This document shows positions 50,595-61,296 of a stretch of 64,000 bases of DNA, piece by piece (within the stretch, counting starts at the first letter, position 1; each line of letters opens with the position of its first letter). Location of the stretch: positions 1 to 64,000 of the forward strand of contig NW_026529296.1 in assembly GCF_026262505.1 (NCBI RefSeq). The letters are read 5' to 3'. The position numbers and the translations under genes are program-made. The notes beneath the pieces were generated by a model. That model saw nothing but the letters and a program-made list of their open reading frames with translations, did no database searches and was not told the DNA's origin. This DNA is from Trichomonas vaginalis G3 (Eukaryota; Parabasalia; Trichomonadida; Trichomonadidae).

Positions 50595-51620
50595 ATGTTC
50601 ATAAATGCTCCAGCACTTAAAAGGCAAGAGAACTCATTCAAAATCATTCACAACAAAACAGAATACTCAGTAGATCCAATTAAAATGGCCGAAAACTCAA
50701 AATTTTTTGCAGAAAAATTACTTATGAGTAAAGATAACAAATTTGAAATCAATGATATGCATTCAGAGACTGCATTTGATACATTCATTAAGATGTGCAA
50801 TTACCAAGACGCAAATTTCAATTTTGAAGACAATATTGAACTTCAATCCATCATTGATGAATGGAAATGCGATAAAATACGCACACATCTCTCACACATT
50901 ATAGTTGACAATCCACATTTCTATGCAAAAGAGGATCCTTTTGTAGAAAGACCACATGATCAAAGTAAAGAGCAAATCTCAATGAAAAAGGTCGAAAAAC
51001 CACCAGAACCACAACCAAAAACACCAGAAACACCTAAAAAGAAAGTTGAATCTGCCAGTATTACTCCAATTCAATTCAAACTTCCAAATACAAAGAATAT
51101 TGAGAAAGCATTACCAGCAACACCAAATGCTAAGGTAGATCAACCACCAGTATCACAATCAATCAAACTTCACATAAAAACAAGAACAGGAAATTTATAC
51201 TCAATTTCGATAAATTTAAGCGATACAGTGGAAAAATTAAAGAGAAACCTTGTTCAAAGAACAGGAATACCCATAAACCAACAGCTTCTTTATTTCAAAT
51301 CCGATATTTTGAAGAATGATTCCACAATTTCTTCTTTAAAGCTCGAAAACAGATCAAGAGTATACCTTGAGAGATTAGATGAGACTCTTAAAGGTGATGA
51401 AATCACAATTATTGTCCAGCATCAATCTTGTAGCGATGTTCCTTATTATATCTCCGGTTCTAGAAAAGTTGATGATCTTTTAACACAAATCAGATTCAAA
51501 GAAAGCAGAAATCCACCATTTGATGTCATGTTTAATGGAAAAGTCTTAAATCCTCAAAATACAATTTCAAGCTACGGAATAACAGACCACAGTTCCGTTC
51601 TCCTTGTTTTTAGAAAGTAG
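50595..51620 (+). CDS. Host protein with BTB-like domain and two ubiquitin-like domains
   Basis: 341 residues, open. N-terminal part about 10-110 (FKIIHNKTEYSVDPIKMAEN, ELQSIIDEWKCDKIRTHL) resembles the BTB-like domain common in Trichomonas proteins. A Pro/Lys-rich linker covers about 120-185. Ubiquitin-like domain 1 is about 188-258 (IKLHIKTRTGNLYSISINLS, LKLENRSRVYL); ubiquitin-like domain 2 is about 266-341 (ITIIVQHQSC, FDVMFNGKVLNPQNTISSYG). No terminal GG, so it is not a conjugated modifier; rather an adaptor in ubiquitin signalling. It lies 0.66 kb upstream of the E1 gene. Confidence 0.75.
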   Translation: MFINAPALKRQENSFKIIHNKTEYSVDPIKMAENSKFFAEKLLMSKDNKFEINDMHSETAFDTFIKMCNYQDANFNFEDNIELQSIIDEWKCDKIRTHLSHIIVDNPHFYAKEDPFVERPHDQSKEQISMKKVEKPPEPQPKTPETPKKKVESASITPIQFKLPNTKNIEKALPATPNAKVDQPPVSQSIKLHIKTRTGNLYSISINLSDTVEKLKRNLVQRTGIPINQQLLYFKSDILKNDSTISSLKLENRSRVYLERLDETLKGDEITIIVQHQSCSDVPYYISGSRKVDDLLTQIRFKESRNPPFDVMFNGKVLNPQNTISSYGITDHSSVLLVFRK

Positions 51621-52278
51621 AAATAGAAGTTTTACTATATCTTATCTTATTTTTTTGTAAAATTTGTTAATAAATATTTATAAAGTTGTCTTTTTTATAC
51701 ATTATTTTCAATTCTTTAAGAATCTTAGCTCTGTGAGTCATAAATGTTTTAAATTAAAGATCGATTTTAATCAAAAATGCCAAAGTATTTTTTATGGTAA
51801 TTGTAGTATTTGAATTGTTTTGTTACTGATGTTAGATATGAAGATCCGAATAAAAAGTCTTTTCGCTCAAATGCTCGATTTCATAAAAAGATTGTGAGAG
51901 ATTTGTTCAATCCTAGTACATTATCAGACACAGTATGTTGCGTTATCTCCTCTTGTCTCTCGAATTATCACAATCAGAATGAGATTATCAATCTTATATT
52001 ACTCAATTAATCACAATAACCGAATGGTGATGAAATTACATGTTATCATCGATTATAGAAATATTATCAAATAGGCATTTTAGCAAAACAAAAAAAATAT
52101 ATTGAAATCAAGAAAATACAGTAGAATGACTGAGACAATTTGTTATCTCAACTTTAATCAAATATTTTTAACTAGTTTTAGACAATTTGTTATATCAATT
52201 TTGATCAAAAAAATTTTTGACTATATTTGGTCGGATACAATGAAAAAATGACAACTTTTACAAATTTATCATTTTAAA
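51621..52278. other. Host spacer with a coding remnant
   Basis: 51810-52010 is open but has no ATG; it reads FRSNARFHKKIVRDLFNPST and SNYHNQNEIINLILLN, which looks like a piece of a former host gene. The rest is AT-rich. The E1 initiator TCATT is at 52269-52273. Confidence 0.4.
52269..52273 (+). promoter_or_regulatory. Initiator (Inr) of the E1 gene
   Basis: TCATT, matching the Trichomonas TCAYW initiator, lies 10 bases before the ATG, the usual distance for this organism. Confidence 0.65.
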
Positions 52279-55257
52279 ATGTCTACTGTTCAAGTTGACG
52301 AAGACCTTTATAGCCGCCAACTCTATGTCCTTGGTGTTGATGCTATGAAAAAAGTCGTTTCTTCCTCAGTCCTCATCTCCGGAATGGGCGGTGTTGGTGT
52401 TGAAATTGCAAAGAACATCATTCTTGCCGGTATCAAGAATGTTACAATTCAAGACACACGCACAGTCACAATGCTCGATTTAGCTGCTCAATTCTATCTC
52501 GATGAGTCTAAAATTGGCAAGAATCGTGCAATTGCCTGCTACAATGAACTTATTGGCCTTAACAACTACGTATCCGTCGCTGTTGACACAGATGAAATCA
52601 CAGAAGAATCAATCAAGAAATACAACTGCGTAGTTTTAACAGATTGGAGATCCCTTGAACAGATCAAGAAGATCGCCGCTATCTGCCATGCCAACAGCAT
52701 CAAATTAATTGTTGTTGACTGCCGTGGTGTCTTTGGTTACATTTTCACAGACTTTGGCGCTTCATTTGTTTCAAATGATGCAATTGGCGAACGTCCATCC
52801 AGATTCCTTATCAACATGATCACAAACGCCGAAGAAGGTAAGGTTACATGCGATGCCGATGAGCCACACCATCTTTCTGATGGAGATCACGTCAGATTCG
52901 AAGAAGTCGAAGGCATGACAGAGGTCAACGACAAGGAGTTCGAAGTCAAGGTTATTTCTCCAAGACAATTTACCATTGGAGATACAACAAAATTCGGCCA
53001 ATATACATCAGTCCACAGATCTGGCTACGGCAACCAAGTTATTGTTCCAAAGGAGTTCCATTACATGGCATTAGAAGAAGCCCTCAACCACGTCAACGAA
53101 AAGATCGTCCAGTTCGATTGGGGCTGCTTCGGCCGCGATCAACAAGTTGTTCTCGCTTTCCTCGCTATGTCAAAGGTCATTGAACAAACAAACAGTCCGA
53201 AAATTACAGAGGAGCAGCTCTTGGCCGCTGCCAAAGAGCTCAATTCCGCTCATAAAATCGTTGATGAGATTGATGAGAAGCTCTTCAAGTTGTTCGCTAT
53301 GGGAACAGAGTCCGTCATCTCCCCAACATGCGCCGTCTTCGGCGGCATTGCTGGCCAGGAAGTTCTCAAGGCTGTTTCCTCCAAATTTACTCCAATCGAC
53401 CAATTCCTCGGTATCGGCTACATCGAGGCCCTTCCAACAGAGCCAAAGATCGCTTTGACAGGCGACCGCTACGATCCATACCGCATGATTTTCGGAAATG
53501 AGCAACAGGAGGCCATGCAGAACCTCCGCTACTTCATGCTCGGTGCCGGAGCTCTTGGCTGCGAGATGCTCAAGAACTGGGCCATGATGGGCGTCGCTAC
53601 AAAAGGAAATGGCGGAGTCATCGTCACAGATATGGATTCCATCGAGCGCTCTAACCTCAACAGACAGTTCCTCTTCAGAGACAAGGATATCGGCAAGATG
53701 AAATCAACAGCAGCTGGAGAAGCAGCCAAAGTCATGAACAAAGACATCAAAATCGAAGCCCATACAAACAGAGTCGGAAAAGAGTCCGAAAACATTTACA
53801 ACGACGATTTCTTTACACAATTGTCCGGAGTTTGCAATGCTTTGGATAATGTCCAAACACGTCTTTATTCCGACCAACAGTGCGTTTTCTACAAGAAGCC
53901 AATGCTCGAGTCCGGTACTTTGGGCACAAAGGCTCACTACCAGATGATTATTCCATATCTTACAGAAAGTTACTCATCAACAGCCGATCCACCAGAGAAA
54001 GATATTCCACAATGCACATTACATAACTTCCCATCCAACTTGGACCACTGCTGCATGTGGGCTCGTGATATTTTCACTGGATTGTTCGAATCAATGCCAA
54101 CATCGATCAACAAGTACATTACGGACGAAGACTACATCTCTACAATGCAGGTCAATGACCCAGGAAGCGTTTTACCAACACTCAGAACGATCAAATATTT
54201 CATGGTCGACCACCATCCAAAGAACTTCTCAGATTGCGCCAGAATAGCTCGCGGCAAGTTCGAAGAGCTCTTTGTCGACAAGATCAACGAGTTACGCACA
54301 CAATTCCCAAGAGATTACGTTTCTGAGACAGGTGTTCCATTCTGGACCGGAAACAAGAGATTCCCATCCCCAATCTCCTTCGACAAGACCAATGTTGAGC
54401 TTGGCAACTTCATCCGCTCTACATCTCAGATTCTTGCCCGCATTTTCAACATCAAACCAGAAGGAGATGCCGTAGAACTTGCTTTTGCCAACGAAGCAAT
54501 CAAAGCCACAGCTCCTGTCCGTGATGCATCAGCAGATCCATTGACACAAGACGAAATCGAGAAAGAAAACCTCATCAAGGAACTTTCCGCAGCCAAATCA
54601 TCCTTCCACAAGGTCAACCAAGAGGAATTCGAGAAGGACGATGACTCAAACGGCCACATGGACTTTGTTGCCTCAGCAGCAAACTTAAGAGCATCAAACT
54701 ACGAAATCCAGAACGCATCCAAATTAGAGATCAAGAGAATTGCAGGAAAGATCATTCCAGCCATTGCCACAACAACAGCAATGATCTGTGGATTTGTCTC
54801 TCTCGAGATGTACAAGATCCACTCAATTCAGCCAAAGAAGTTGACTGATTTCAGATCAGGATTCATCAACTTGGCATTGAGTTTGTTCTCTATCTCAGAA
54901 CCAGGCGAATGTCCAAAGAAGAAATGCACTGCAACAAATGAGGAATACTCACTCTGGACAACATGGGATATCGAGGGAGATGTAACTGTTCAGGAGTTCA
55001 TCGACCAGGCAAAGCAGAAATACAACGTTGTTGTTGATATGATCACTGTTGGTTCTTCCCTTGTTTACATGAGTTACATGAATCCTCCTGAGAAGAAGAA
55101 GCAGAGATTGAACACTAAGATTACTAATATTTTGAAGAATGAACTTAAACAGCCGATCAATGAGGGACAGATCTATGTAAATGTTACACCTGTTTGTGTC
55201 GATGAGGATGATAACGAAGTAGAAACACCTGCTTTCCGTATAGTTCTTAAGAAGTAA
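52279..55257 (+). CDS. UBA1: Ubiquitin-activating enzyme E1
   Basis: 992 residues, full length and intron-free. Inactive adenylation half with SGMGGVGVEIAKNIILAGIK near 35-54; active adenylation half with LGAGALGCEMLKNW near 417-430 and DMDSIERSNLNRQFLFRDKD. Catalytic cysteine domain with DPPEKDIPQCTLHNFPSNLD; the active-site Cys is residue 579. C-terminal ubiquitin-fold domain ends FRIVLKK. It activates ubiquitin with ATP and passes it to E2 enzymes. Codon use is much richer in C at third positions than the Maverick genes, as expected of a well expressed host gene. Confidence 0.95.
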   Translation: MSTVQVDEDLYSRQLYVLGVDAMKKVVSSSVLISGMGGVGVEIAKNIILAGIKNVTIQDTRTVTMLDLAAQFYLDESKIGKNRAIACYNELIGLNNYVSVAVDTDEITEESIKKYNCVVLTDWRSLEQIKKIAAICHANSIKLIVVDCRGVFGYIFTDFGASFVSNDAIGERPSRFLINMITNAEEGKVTCDADEPHHLSDGDHVRFEEVEGMTEVNDKEFEVKVISPRQFTIGDTTKFGQYTSVHRSGYGNQVIVPKEFHYMALEEALNHVNEKIVQFDWGCFGRDQQVVLAFLAMSKVIEQTNSPKITEEQLLAAAKELNSAHKIVDEIDEKLFKLFAMGTESVISPTCAVFGGIAGQEVLKAVSSKFTPIDQFLGIGYIEALPTEPKIALTGDRYDPYRMIFGNEQQEAMQNLRYFMLGAGALGCEMLKNWAMMGVATKGNGGVIVTDMDSIERSNLNRQFLFRDKDIGKMKSTAAGEAAKVMNKDIKIEAHTNRVGKESENIYNDDFFTQLSGVCNALDNVQTRLYSDQQCVFYKKPMLESGTLGTKAHYQMIIPYLTESYSSTADPPEKDIPQCTLHNFPSNLDHCCMWARDIFTGLFESMPTSINKYITDEDYISTMQVNDPGSVLPTLRTIKYFMVDHHPKNFSDCARIARGKFEELFVDKINELRTQFPRDYVSETGVPFWTGNKRFPSPISFDKTNVELGNFIRSTSQILARIFNIKPEGDAVELAFANEAIKATAPVRDASADPLTQDEIEKENLIKELSAAKSSFHKVNQEEFEKDDDSNGHMDFVASAANLRASNYEIQNASKLEIKRIAGKIIPAIATTTAMICGFVSLEMYKIHSIQPKKLTDFRSGFINLALSLFSISEPGECPKKKCTATNEEYSLWTTWDIEGDVTVQEFIDQAKQKYNVVVDMITVGSSLVYMSYMNPPEKKKQRLNTKITNILKNELKQPINEGQIYVNVTPVCVDEDDNEVETPAFRIVLKK

Positions 55258-55300
55258 ATTTAAATAAAATAATCTTTTTTTTTAATAAAATTCATCTTTT

Positions 55301-55523
55301 TTTAAGGGTGCACTTACCACTTTCTGACAAGCTATGAAAAAATCAAATATATCTTTATTTTAATAGCAGAAAAGTATAGCAGCCATATTAGGCACTATAT
55401 GTGATTTGTATTTACTTTCTCCTGGCCAAAAATATTAACTTTTGACCTTATAATATTGGGATAGAAAGCTTGAGTGTCAAAAAAATTGAGAGAATGTCAG
55501 AAAGTGGGAAGTGCACCCTTAAA
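55301..55523. mobile_element. MITE with 29-bp terminal inverted repeats
   Basis: TTTAAGGGTGCACTTACCAC at 55301 is inverted at 55495-55523 with one mismatch over 29 bp; 223 bp in all, no coding capacity. Miniature inverted-repeat element of unknown superfamily in the E1 downstream region. Confidence 0.75.
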
Positions 55524-55539
55524 GAAATTTTTTCTGATA

Positions 55540-55800
55540 TTCTCTCATAAAATTAATGACAAAAAACACTACAGCAATATTAGGTATTATCCGGACCAAA
55601 AATGTCAGAAAAATAATTGAGAGAATGTCAGAAAGTGGAAAGTGATCCCTTAAAGGTGCAATTACCTCCATCTGATTACCAATTCAAATTTTTGACAACT
55701 GGCGTGAAGCGTCATTAAAAATTAATTTTAAATATCTGAATTGAATGATATGTCATTCGAGCGTAAGTGCATACTTAAGGGATCACTGCCTTAGTTTACA
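55540..55800. repeat. Diverged relatives of the MITE end
   Basis: ATTGAGAGAATGTCAGAAAG and the following GTGATCCCTTAAAG (55613-55655) repeat the MITE right end with changes. TTAAGGGATCACTGCCTTA at about 55778-55796 is a further inverted piece. Suggests nested or tandem insertion of related MITEs. Confidence 0.55.
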
Positions 55801-56801
55801 ACTATTCAATTTTTTGCACTTAAATGTTCTTTTTCTCTATGTAGTCATGTGATTTTATCCCAAGCATATGGGGATTCTAAATTTTTGTCCCTATCGTTAT
55901 CCCAATTGAATTTTTTTTGGAATTTAAAAATTTTTTTTCTCCATGTAAACTTAAATTTTAATTTTTACCACTAAAATGCAATATTTCAACAAATTAATGA
56001 GTAATAATATTTTAATTTATAATAAATATTATAAATCTCCTCAATTTAATGTAATTATTGTATTAATTTTTGTTGAAAATATAAAATCTTCAAGTAAATG
56101 ATGTGAATTTAATATTTTTAGAATGTTGTTTAATTGTACTATATTATGCATGTAAAATTTTGTTACAATACATTTTATGTGGGATCCCCATTGCCCAATT
56201 GAGAGAAAATTGAGAGGTGGGATTGGGCTAGCCCAATTCAAAATATCCCAGGTGGAAATAAAAAAATTAACAATTCAACATAAAAAAGCATCTTAAATAA
56301 TAATGATAAAAAGAAATTTTGTATGAATTTCAATCAAATTTGTTTTTATTCAACTTAAGAAATCACTTCATTAATGAAAGAAGTCGGGTTCACAACATAT
56401 CCCGATCTTGAAACGAAACAACATGTTTTTTTGATGCCCTAAACGGGGGGGGGGTCGCCAGCAAAAAAAAAAGATGTCAAAATTTATCCCAAAAATTTAA
56501 AAAAAATCGAAGAAAGTGCATCCCAGGGATTATAAAATTTAAGTTTTGACATCTCTACTCTATGATAGAATTGATATTTATATGAATAAACATAATCATA
56601 CCCTATTTTTTTTTCACTGTTTCAAAATCTATAAAATATCTCAGGAAGAAGACTCAAAAGATAGTGATTCCTGAATCTTTTTATTCCTTTATTATTCTGT
56701 TATTGCATGAATAAATGCTTGATTTTGAAACAAAGTTTTTCCACTTCAAAAATATGTTTAAAAAATCAGATTTTAAAAATTTGAATGAAATTATGATTGA
56801 G
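55801..56801. other. Host intergenic region
   Basis: AT-rich, no gene. Contains GGGATTGGGCTAGCCCAATT-type inverted words near 56220 and TATCCCAA near 55857 that may be a worn MITE, and a run of nine or more G at about 56446. Confidence 0.4.
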
Positions 56802-56802
56802 T

Positions 56803-57347
56803 TACTTGGCACCGATTTTTTGTAAATATTTTTTGACATCATCACGTGCCAACGTCAGGGCAGTTTTCCCTTCATCAGTCTTTGCATCCTTATTTGCTCC
56901 AATAGAGATTAGATATTTGACAAGTTCAAGATTGTTATAAAGTGATGCATAAATAAGTGGAGTATATCTAAATTTATTTTTTCCTTCTTTATTAGCTCCA
57001 ACTGAGATGAGATATTAAACAACTTCAAATTGACCATACATTGTTGCAGCTATGAGTGGGGTATCTCCATAATTATTCTTTACTTCTTTGTCACAACCGC
57101 ATTCAATTAGTGATTTAACAAGTTTGAGATTTCCTGTTTCACATGCGACATGAAGTACATTCTTCGCAATAACATTTTGATCTTGAGGTGTCTTCTTTTC
57201 CCAAAGTCCTTCTTCACATGCCTTTGACAGCAATTCAAGTTCTCCTTCTGTAGAAAGTTCATCAAGGAAATCATAAACACTTGCAAAATCATTAGAATGC
57301 TTTAGCTCTTTGATTTTAGCCAATTTATCATTGAAGCTCAGACCCAT
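56803..57347 (-). pseudogene. Ankyrin-repeat protein, host pseudogene
   Basis: From MGLSFNDKLAKIKELKHSND the frame has a DUF3447-like helical start and ankyrin repeats: NVLHVACETGNLKLVKSLIE, then GDTPLIAATMYGQFEVV. A TAA stop at 57015-57017 replaces the Lys codon expected in VKYLIS. Beyond it the frame continues YLISVGANKEGKNKFRYTPL and a further repeat to about 56803, where the final codons are also shifted. A host gene of the large Trichomonas ankyrin family, recently inactivated. Confidence 0.75.
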
Positions 57348-57885
57348 GATTCGCTTTTAAAAAAAATTGATCAAACTGTATTGTTGAATTTTTTTTCCAC
57401 CAAGAAATTTACCACCATGGTTTTTTCCCCCTCGAAAAAGAAAAAAAATTCAACATGGCTTCTAACAAATGAATGGTGCTTTTTTTAGCACAAACTTTGA
57501 ATCAAAATCATTATCTAGAATAATGAGTCATCTAGATTACAAAACTAACTAACGAATATTAATTGTCATGTAAGAGTATTGGATAAGCATATTCAGGTAT
57601 TTGTTTTACCTTTCTTTTTAAATTTATTCGTTTTATCAGATTTTAATCGAAGAATGGTTTAGCCCTTTCATCGCTTTGAGTGTTAATATATCCATTTTCA
57701 AAGCAAATGAATCCAAAACAATCCGATAATAAACTTTGAGCTCAGAATCTATAATTTTTTTCAAACAATAAGATACTTTTTAATGCAAATTTCGATGATA
57801 CCATTGTAGACTAATCCATGATTAAAAAAATATTTTGAGAATTAATAAACGTTCACTTTTATTATTTCATTTTTAAGAAAAGAAA
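57348..57885. other. Host spacer between divergent genes
   Basis: No gene. Initiator-like TCACT at 57853 and TCATT at 57867-57871 precede the gamma-tubulin ATG by 33 and 19 bases. Confidence 0.5.
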
Positions 57886-58711
57886 ATGAGTAAAAAGATC
57901 ATTACAATACAAGTTGGTCAATGCGGTAACTCCATCGGGCTTGAATTCTGGAAAACACTTTCCACAGAACACGGAATTGGCCCAGATGGAGTTTTGAGAG
58001 AACCAGAAAATACACTCGAAGATCGTAAAGATATCTTCTTCTACTCATCAGATGATGGCCGGTATATTCCGCGCGCGATCTTGATCGATCTTGAACCTAG
58101 AGTTATTATGGGAATTAAAAACTCAGAACTGAAAGATTTCTTTAACGCAGAAAATATGTACATCGGTGTTGAAGGTAGTGGTGCTGGTAACGTTTGGGGT
58201 ACGGGTTATGCAGAAGGTGAAGCACATTACGAAGCATTCTCAGAAATTGTTCGTCGTGAAGTCGAAGTTGCCGATGCTCTTGAAGGATTCATCTTTACAC
58301 ACTCAATTAGTGGTGGTACAGGATCTGGTCTTGGCTCATTCCTTATTGAAAAGTTATCAGATGAATATAAGAAAGCAACTACAATTTCATACTCAGTATT
58401 CCCCGGTGAAGAAGATAAAGATGTCGTTGTTGCCCCATACAATAGCATTTTAACATTAAAGAGATTGACAAACAATTGCGATGCAGTTGTTGTTCTTGAT
58501 AACACCGCATTAGGTGCAATTACAAATCCAGTTACTCCTGGTGGTGTATCCAAGAAGCGAACAGAAGGAGGAAAAACAGAAAACTCTTTCCGCGAGATGA
58601 ACATGCTAGTTTCAAACGTTATGGCTGCTACCACAGCAACACTCAGATTCCCAGCATACTCAAACAATGATTTAGTCTCTCTTTTAGCACCATTAGTTCC
58701 AACACCAAAAT
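57886..58711 (+). pseudogene. TUBG: Gamma-tubulin gene, 3' end replaced by Maverick DNA
   Basis: About 275 codons of gamma-tubulin: IITIQVGQCGNSIGLEFWKT start, DRKDIFFYSSDDGRYIPRAI typical of gamma, GTP-binding GGTGSGLGS near 143, DVVVAPYNSILTLKRLT. The normal protein is about 450 residues. After LVPTPKS the frame passes into the inside of a Maverick fibre gene and stops at 58767 after 17 foreign codons. The GTPase half is present, the C-terminal half is missing. This may be a second, dead copy, or the join may be an assembly error. Confidence 0.85.
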
Positions 58712-59125
58712 CCTATAGGCTCTATTTATACGTCAATGCCACTCAACAAATCCAGCAAGTGTTTTAGGTTTTGGTACGTGGGAACAGATTGTAGATAAAT
58801 TCCTCTATTGTGCGAACTCTTCAAAGCAAACAGGTGGTTCGAAGAAAATTAAAGAAGCAAACCTTCCACCGCACACTCATACAGGAACTACAAACTTTTC
58901 TGGTGACCATAGTCACTCATTAAGAGACCATCCATTATACAACTCAGAATATTATGCTGGCAATGACGTTTTATCTCCAGATTATAACCATTCGGCAAAA
59001 AAGACTTTTCGACCAACTGAACCAGGAGGAAATCATTCACACACTTTCACAACAAATCCAACAGGTTCGGGTGCAGATTATATGCCTCCATTTATGACTG
59101 TATTCGCATGGTACCGCGTTCAATA
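58712..59125 (+). pseudogene. Fibre protein C-terminal part, incomplete
   Basis: Matches 36166-36578: GTWEQIVDKFLYCANSSKQT, LPPHTHTGTTNFSGDHSHSL and YMPPFMTVFAWYRVQ. Only the phage-fibre-like C-terminal domain is present. Confidence 0.85.
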
Positions 59126-59194
59126 AACACACTTGAGCCTTGACTCAAAGGGTCTAGACTTACCGCGTTCAATGAAATCTTTAACTTTACATAA

Positions 59195-59917
59195 ATGAGC
59201 TTGAAAGAAGTATTCGAACAACATCCATGGAGGTCATTTAAGAAATTCAATGAAGCTGCAAAGAGTTGGGGATTTACTAACAGAGCTGAAGTTAAAAAGT
59301 TCTTTGACAAAAATGTTGTACATCAAACAAAAATAAATCCTTACGACTACTTTTTACCAATTTAGTCCAACACTCCTGATGCATACCAATTTGACACTCT
59401 CATTCAAAGCAGAAAAGGAGGACATAAACCATTCCTCATCTTCATAAATGTTAACACTCGCAAAGCTTTTGCGTATATAATGAGAAATAAAGGAACTCGT
59501 GAAGTGTTAAGAGTTTTACAAAAGTTTGTAGCAGAACATAACCCAAGTACTTTAACATCAGACCAAGACAGTGCATACCTCAGCAACGAAATCACAGAAT
59601 TTCTCATTAAGCATAACATAACTCACTACACTACTGAAGACCATAACCATAACATACTCGGCATCATTAATCGCTTCATAAGAACGCTCAGAGATTTAAA
59701 TCAAGAGCGAGACTTTACCGAAGAAACAATGAAACATTTTCTCGAAGTATATAATTCCTCAACAAATTCTACAACAGGACATACACCAAATTCAATGACA
59801 CAACAACAAGAAGAAAAGTATATACAAAAGAAACGAAGCCAAACACATCTGGGACCATTAGAGCGGGAGTACTGGAAAGATAAAAATATGCCAGAAAGAA
59901 TAAGAAAATTCTTCTAA
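59195..59917 (+). pseudogene. RVE-type integrase, second family, broken
   Basis: Near-identical to 36646-37367, with the same core segments (LTSDQDSAYLSNEITEFLI, ILGIINRFIRTLRDLN). Broken. Confidence 0.8.
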
Positions 59918-60186
59918 ACTTTTTCATTAGATGTAAATCAGACAAAGCATTTACCAGAAAGAATGAGAAAATTCTTCTAAACTTTTTCGTTGGATGTAAA
60001 TCAGACAAAAATATATTTTAGGTGAAGAGGTGAGATTTCACCTGTTTTTTCACCTGTTTTCTCACCCTCACCGCTTAGCGGCTCAGATTGCTTTTGCTTT
60101 CTCGTGAATTTTCATGAATTTCCTTAAGATAGAAAAAATAAAGTTAGTTTTATTTTTATTTATTTTTTTATCTTGTATGTAAAGAT

Positions 60187-61128
60187 ATGATTTCAACAAT
60201 AGGTTCTACAACAATTCAAACAACTACAGCACCAAACTCTTTAGTCATGAATCCTACATCTATGTTAGTAGAGATGAAAAGCTTCATTCCTTCTTCATAT
60301 ACTTTTGAGACAGAAATACAAAGAATTAAGCAAGAACTTTTAACAAGTAATTTAGACTGTAGTGCGAAAGATGAAACAAATGAACAGTATCTTTATGACA
60401 TGCAGGACATTATTGACCATTTACCCAAATTGCCTGAAATCCAACAACAAAAGCTCACTATTCATGAATTCGATGAAATAGAAGTGAAACCAACTGACTC
60501 AGTAGAAATAAAGAAGTTCATACGTAAAGTAAACTATGAGTTTCTAGGATATCATTGCAACCATAAAGTTATGGACAAAGATTGCGACATGGTATATAAG
60601 AACATCTCTGACATATATAAATCTGGGGAGTTTAAGACATACGACAACTTTGTTTCATTAGTTGCTGAATGTGTATGGCAGATAAGAGATAAGGATAAAA
60701 GATGTAAAATATGGAATGGACAAATAAAACCAACAACTTTTGAGTTAAAGAAAACCATTGACGCCTTAGTTGTTCTAGCAGGTCAAATTTCAATGTATAA
60801 CGCAAAAATGAATCCGCAATGTTCAAAATGTAAAGCAGCAATGAGGAAATATAACTACTCCGTCAAAGAGATAGAACGTATGAGAAACGACTATGCTGAC
60901 TTAAAGAAAGAAGTAGAGAAACCAGCAGAAGATAAAATGGACATGTTAGCATTTCTGAACAAAAACTATCCAACAGCTGACGATTTCCTATTATCTGATG
61001 TCAAGAAGAAGTATAAAGAAACTTTCGGCATTGTTAAAACTTTTGACATACTGACAGAAGAAATAGAAGCTACGAAATTGTTTAGAATTTCAAATATACA
61101 TCGTACAATTCATGTAAAACGCTTATAA
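60187..61128 (+). CDS. Conserved 313-residue Maverick protein, third copy
   Basis: Open. First two thirds identical to 37649-38590; from about 60690 on it agrees instead with 16663-17577 (FELKKTIDALVVLAGQISMY; TEEIEATKLFRISNIHRTIH). CxxC pair NPQCSKCKAA. A mosaic gene. Confidence 0.75.
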   Translation: MISTIGSTTIQTTTAPNSLVMNPTSMLVEMKSFIPSSYTFETEIQRIKQELLTSNLDCSAKDETNEQYLYDMQDIIDHLPKLPEIQQQKLTIHEFDEIEVKPTDSVEIKKFIRKVNYEFLGYHCNHKVMDKDCDMVYKNISDIYKSGEFKTYDNFVSLVAECVWQIRDKDKRCKIWNGQIKPTTFELKKTIDALVVLAGQISMYNAKMNPQCSKCKAAMRKYNYSVKEIERMRNDYADLKKEVEKPAEDKMDMLAFLNKNYPTADDFLLSDVKKKYKETFGIVKTFDILTEEIEATKLFRISNIHRTIHVKRL

Positions 61129-61296
61129 AATAACTGGGGTGAAAAATTAGGTGAGAAAACTGGTGAAATCTCACCTCTTCACCTAAAATATATTTTTATT
61201 GAATTCAGCAACAAAAATCATGAATTTTCCTTAAGATAAAAAAATAACGCTAATTTTTTTCTAAGAAAATTTTTTATTTTGTATGTAAAGACAGAA
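61129..61296. repeat. GGTGAGATCTCACC-family repeat and leader
   Basis: GGTGAAATCTCACCTCTTCA and GAATTCAGCAACAAAAA lie between the two genes, followed by the leader TTTTGTATGTAAAGACAG. Confidence 0.6.

Noticed and set aside
53170-53505. Frames antisense or shifted within the E1 gene
   Set aside because: E1 is full length with all domains; the others follow its codon pattern.
55850-56260. Second MITE bounded by TATCCCAA / GGGAT-containing words
   Set aside because: The ends do not form a consistent inverted repeat, so it is only mentioned within the intergenic entry.
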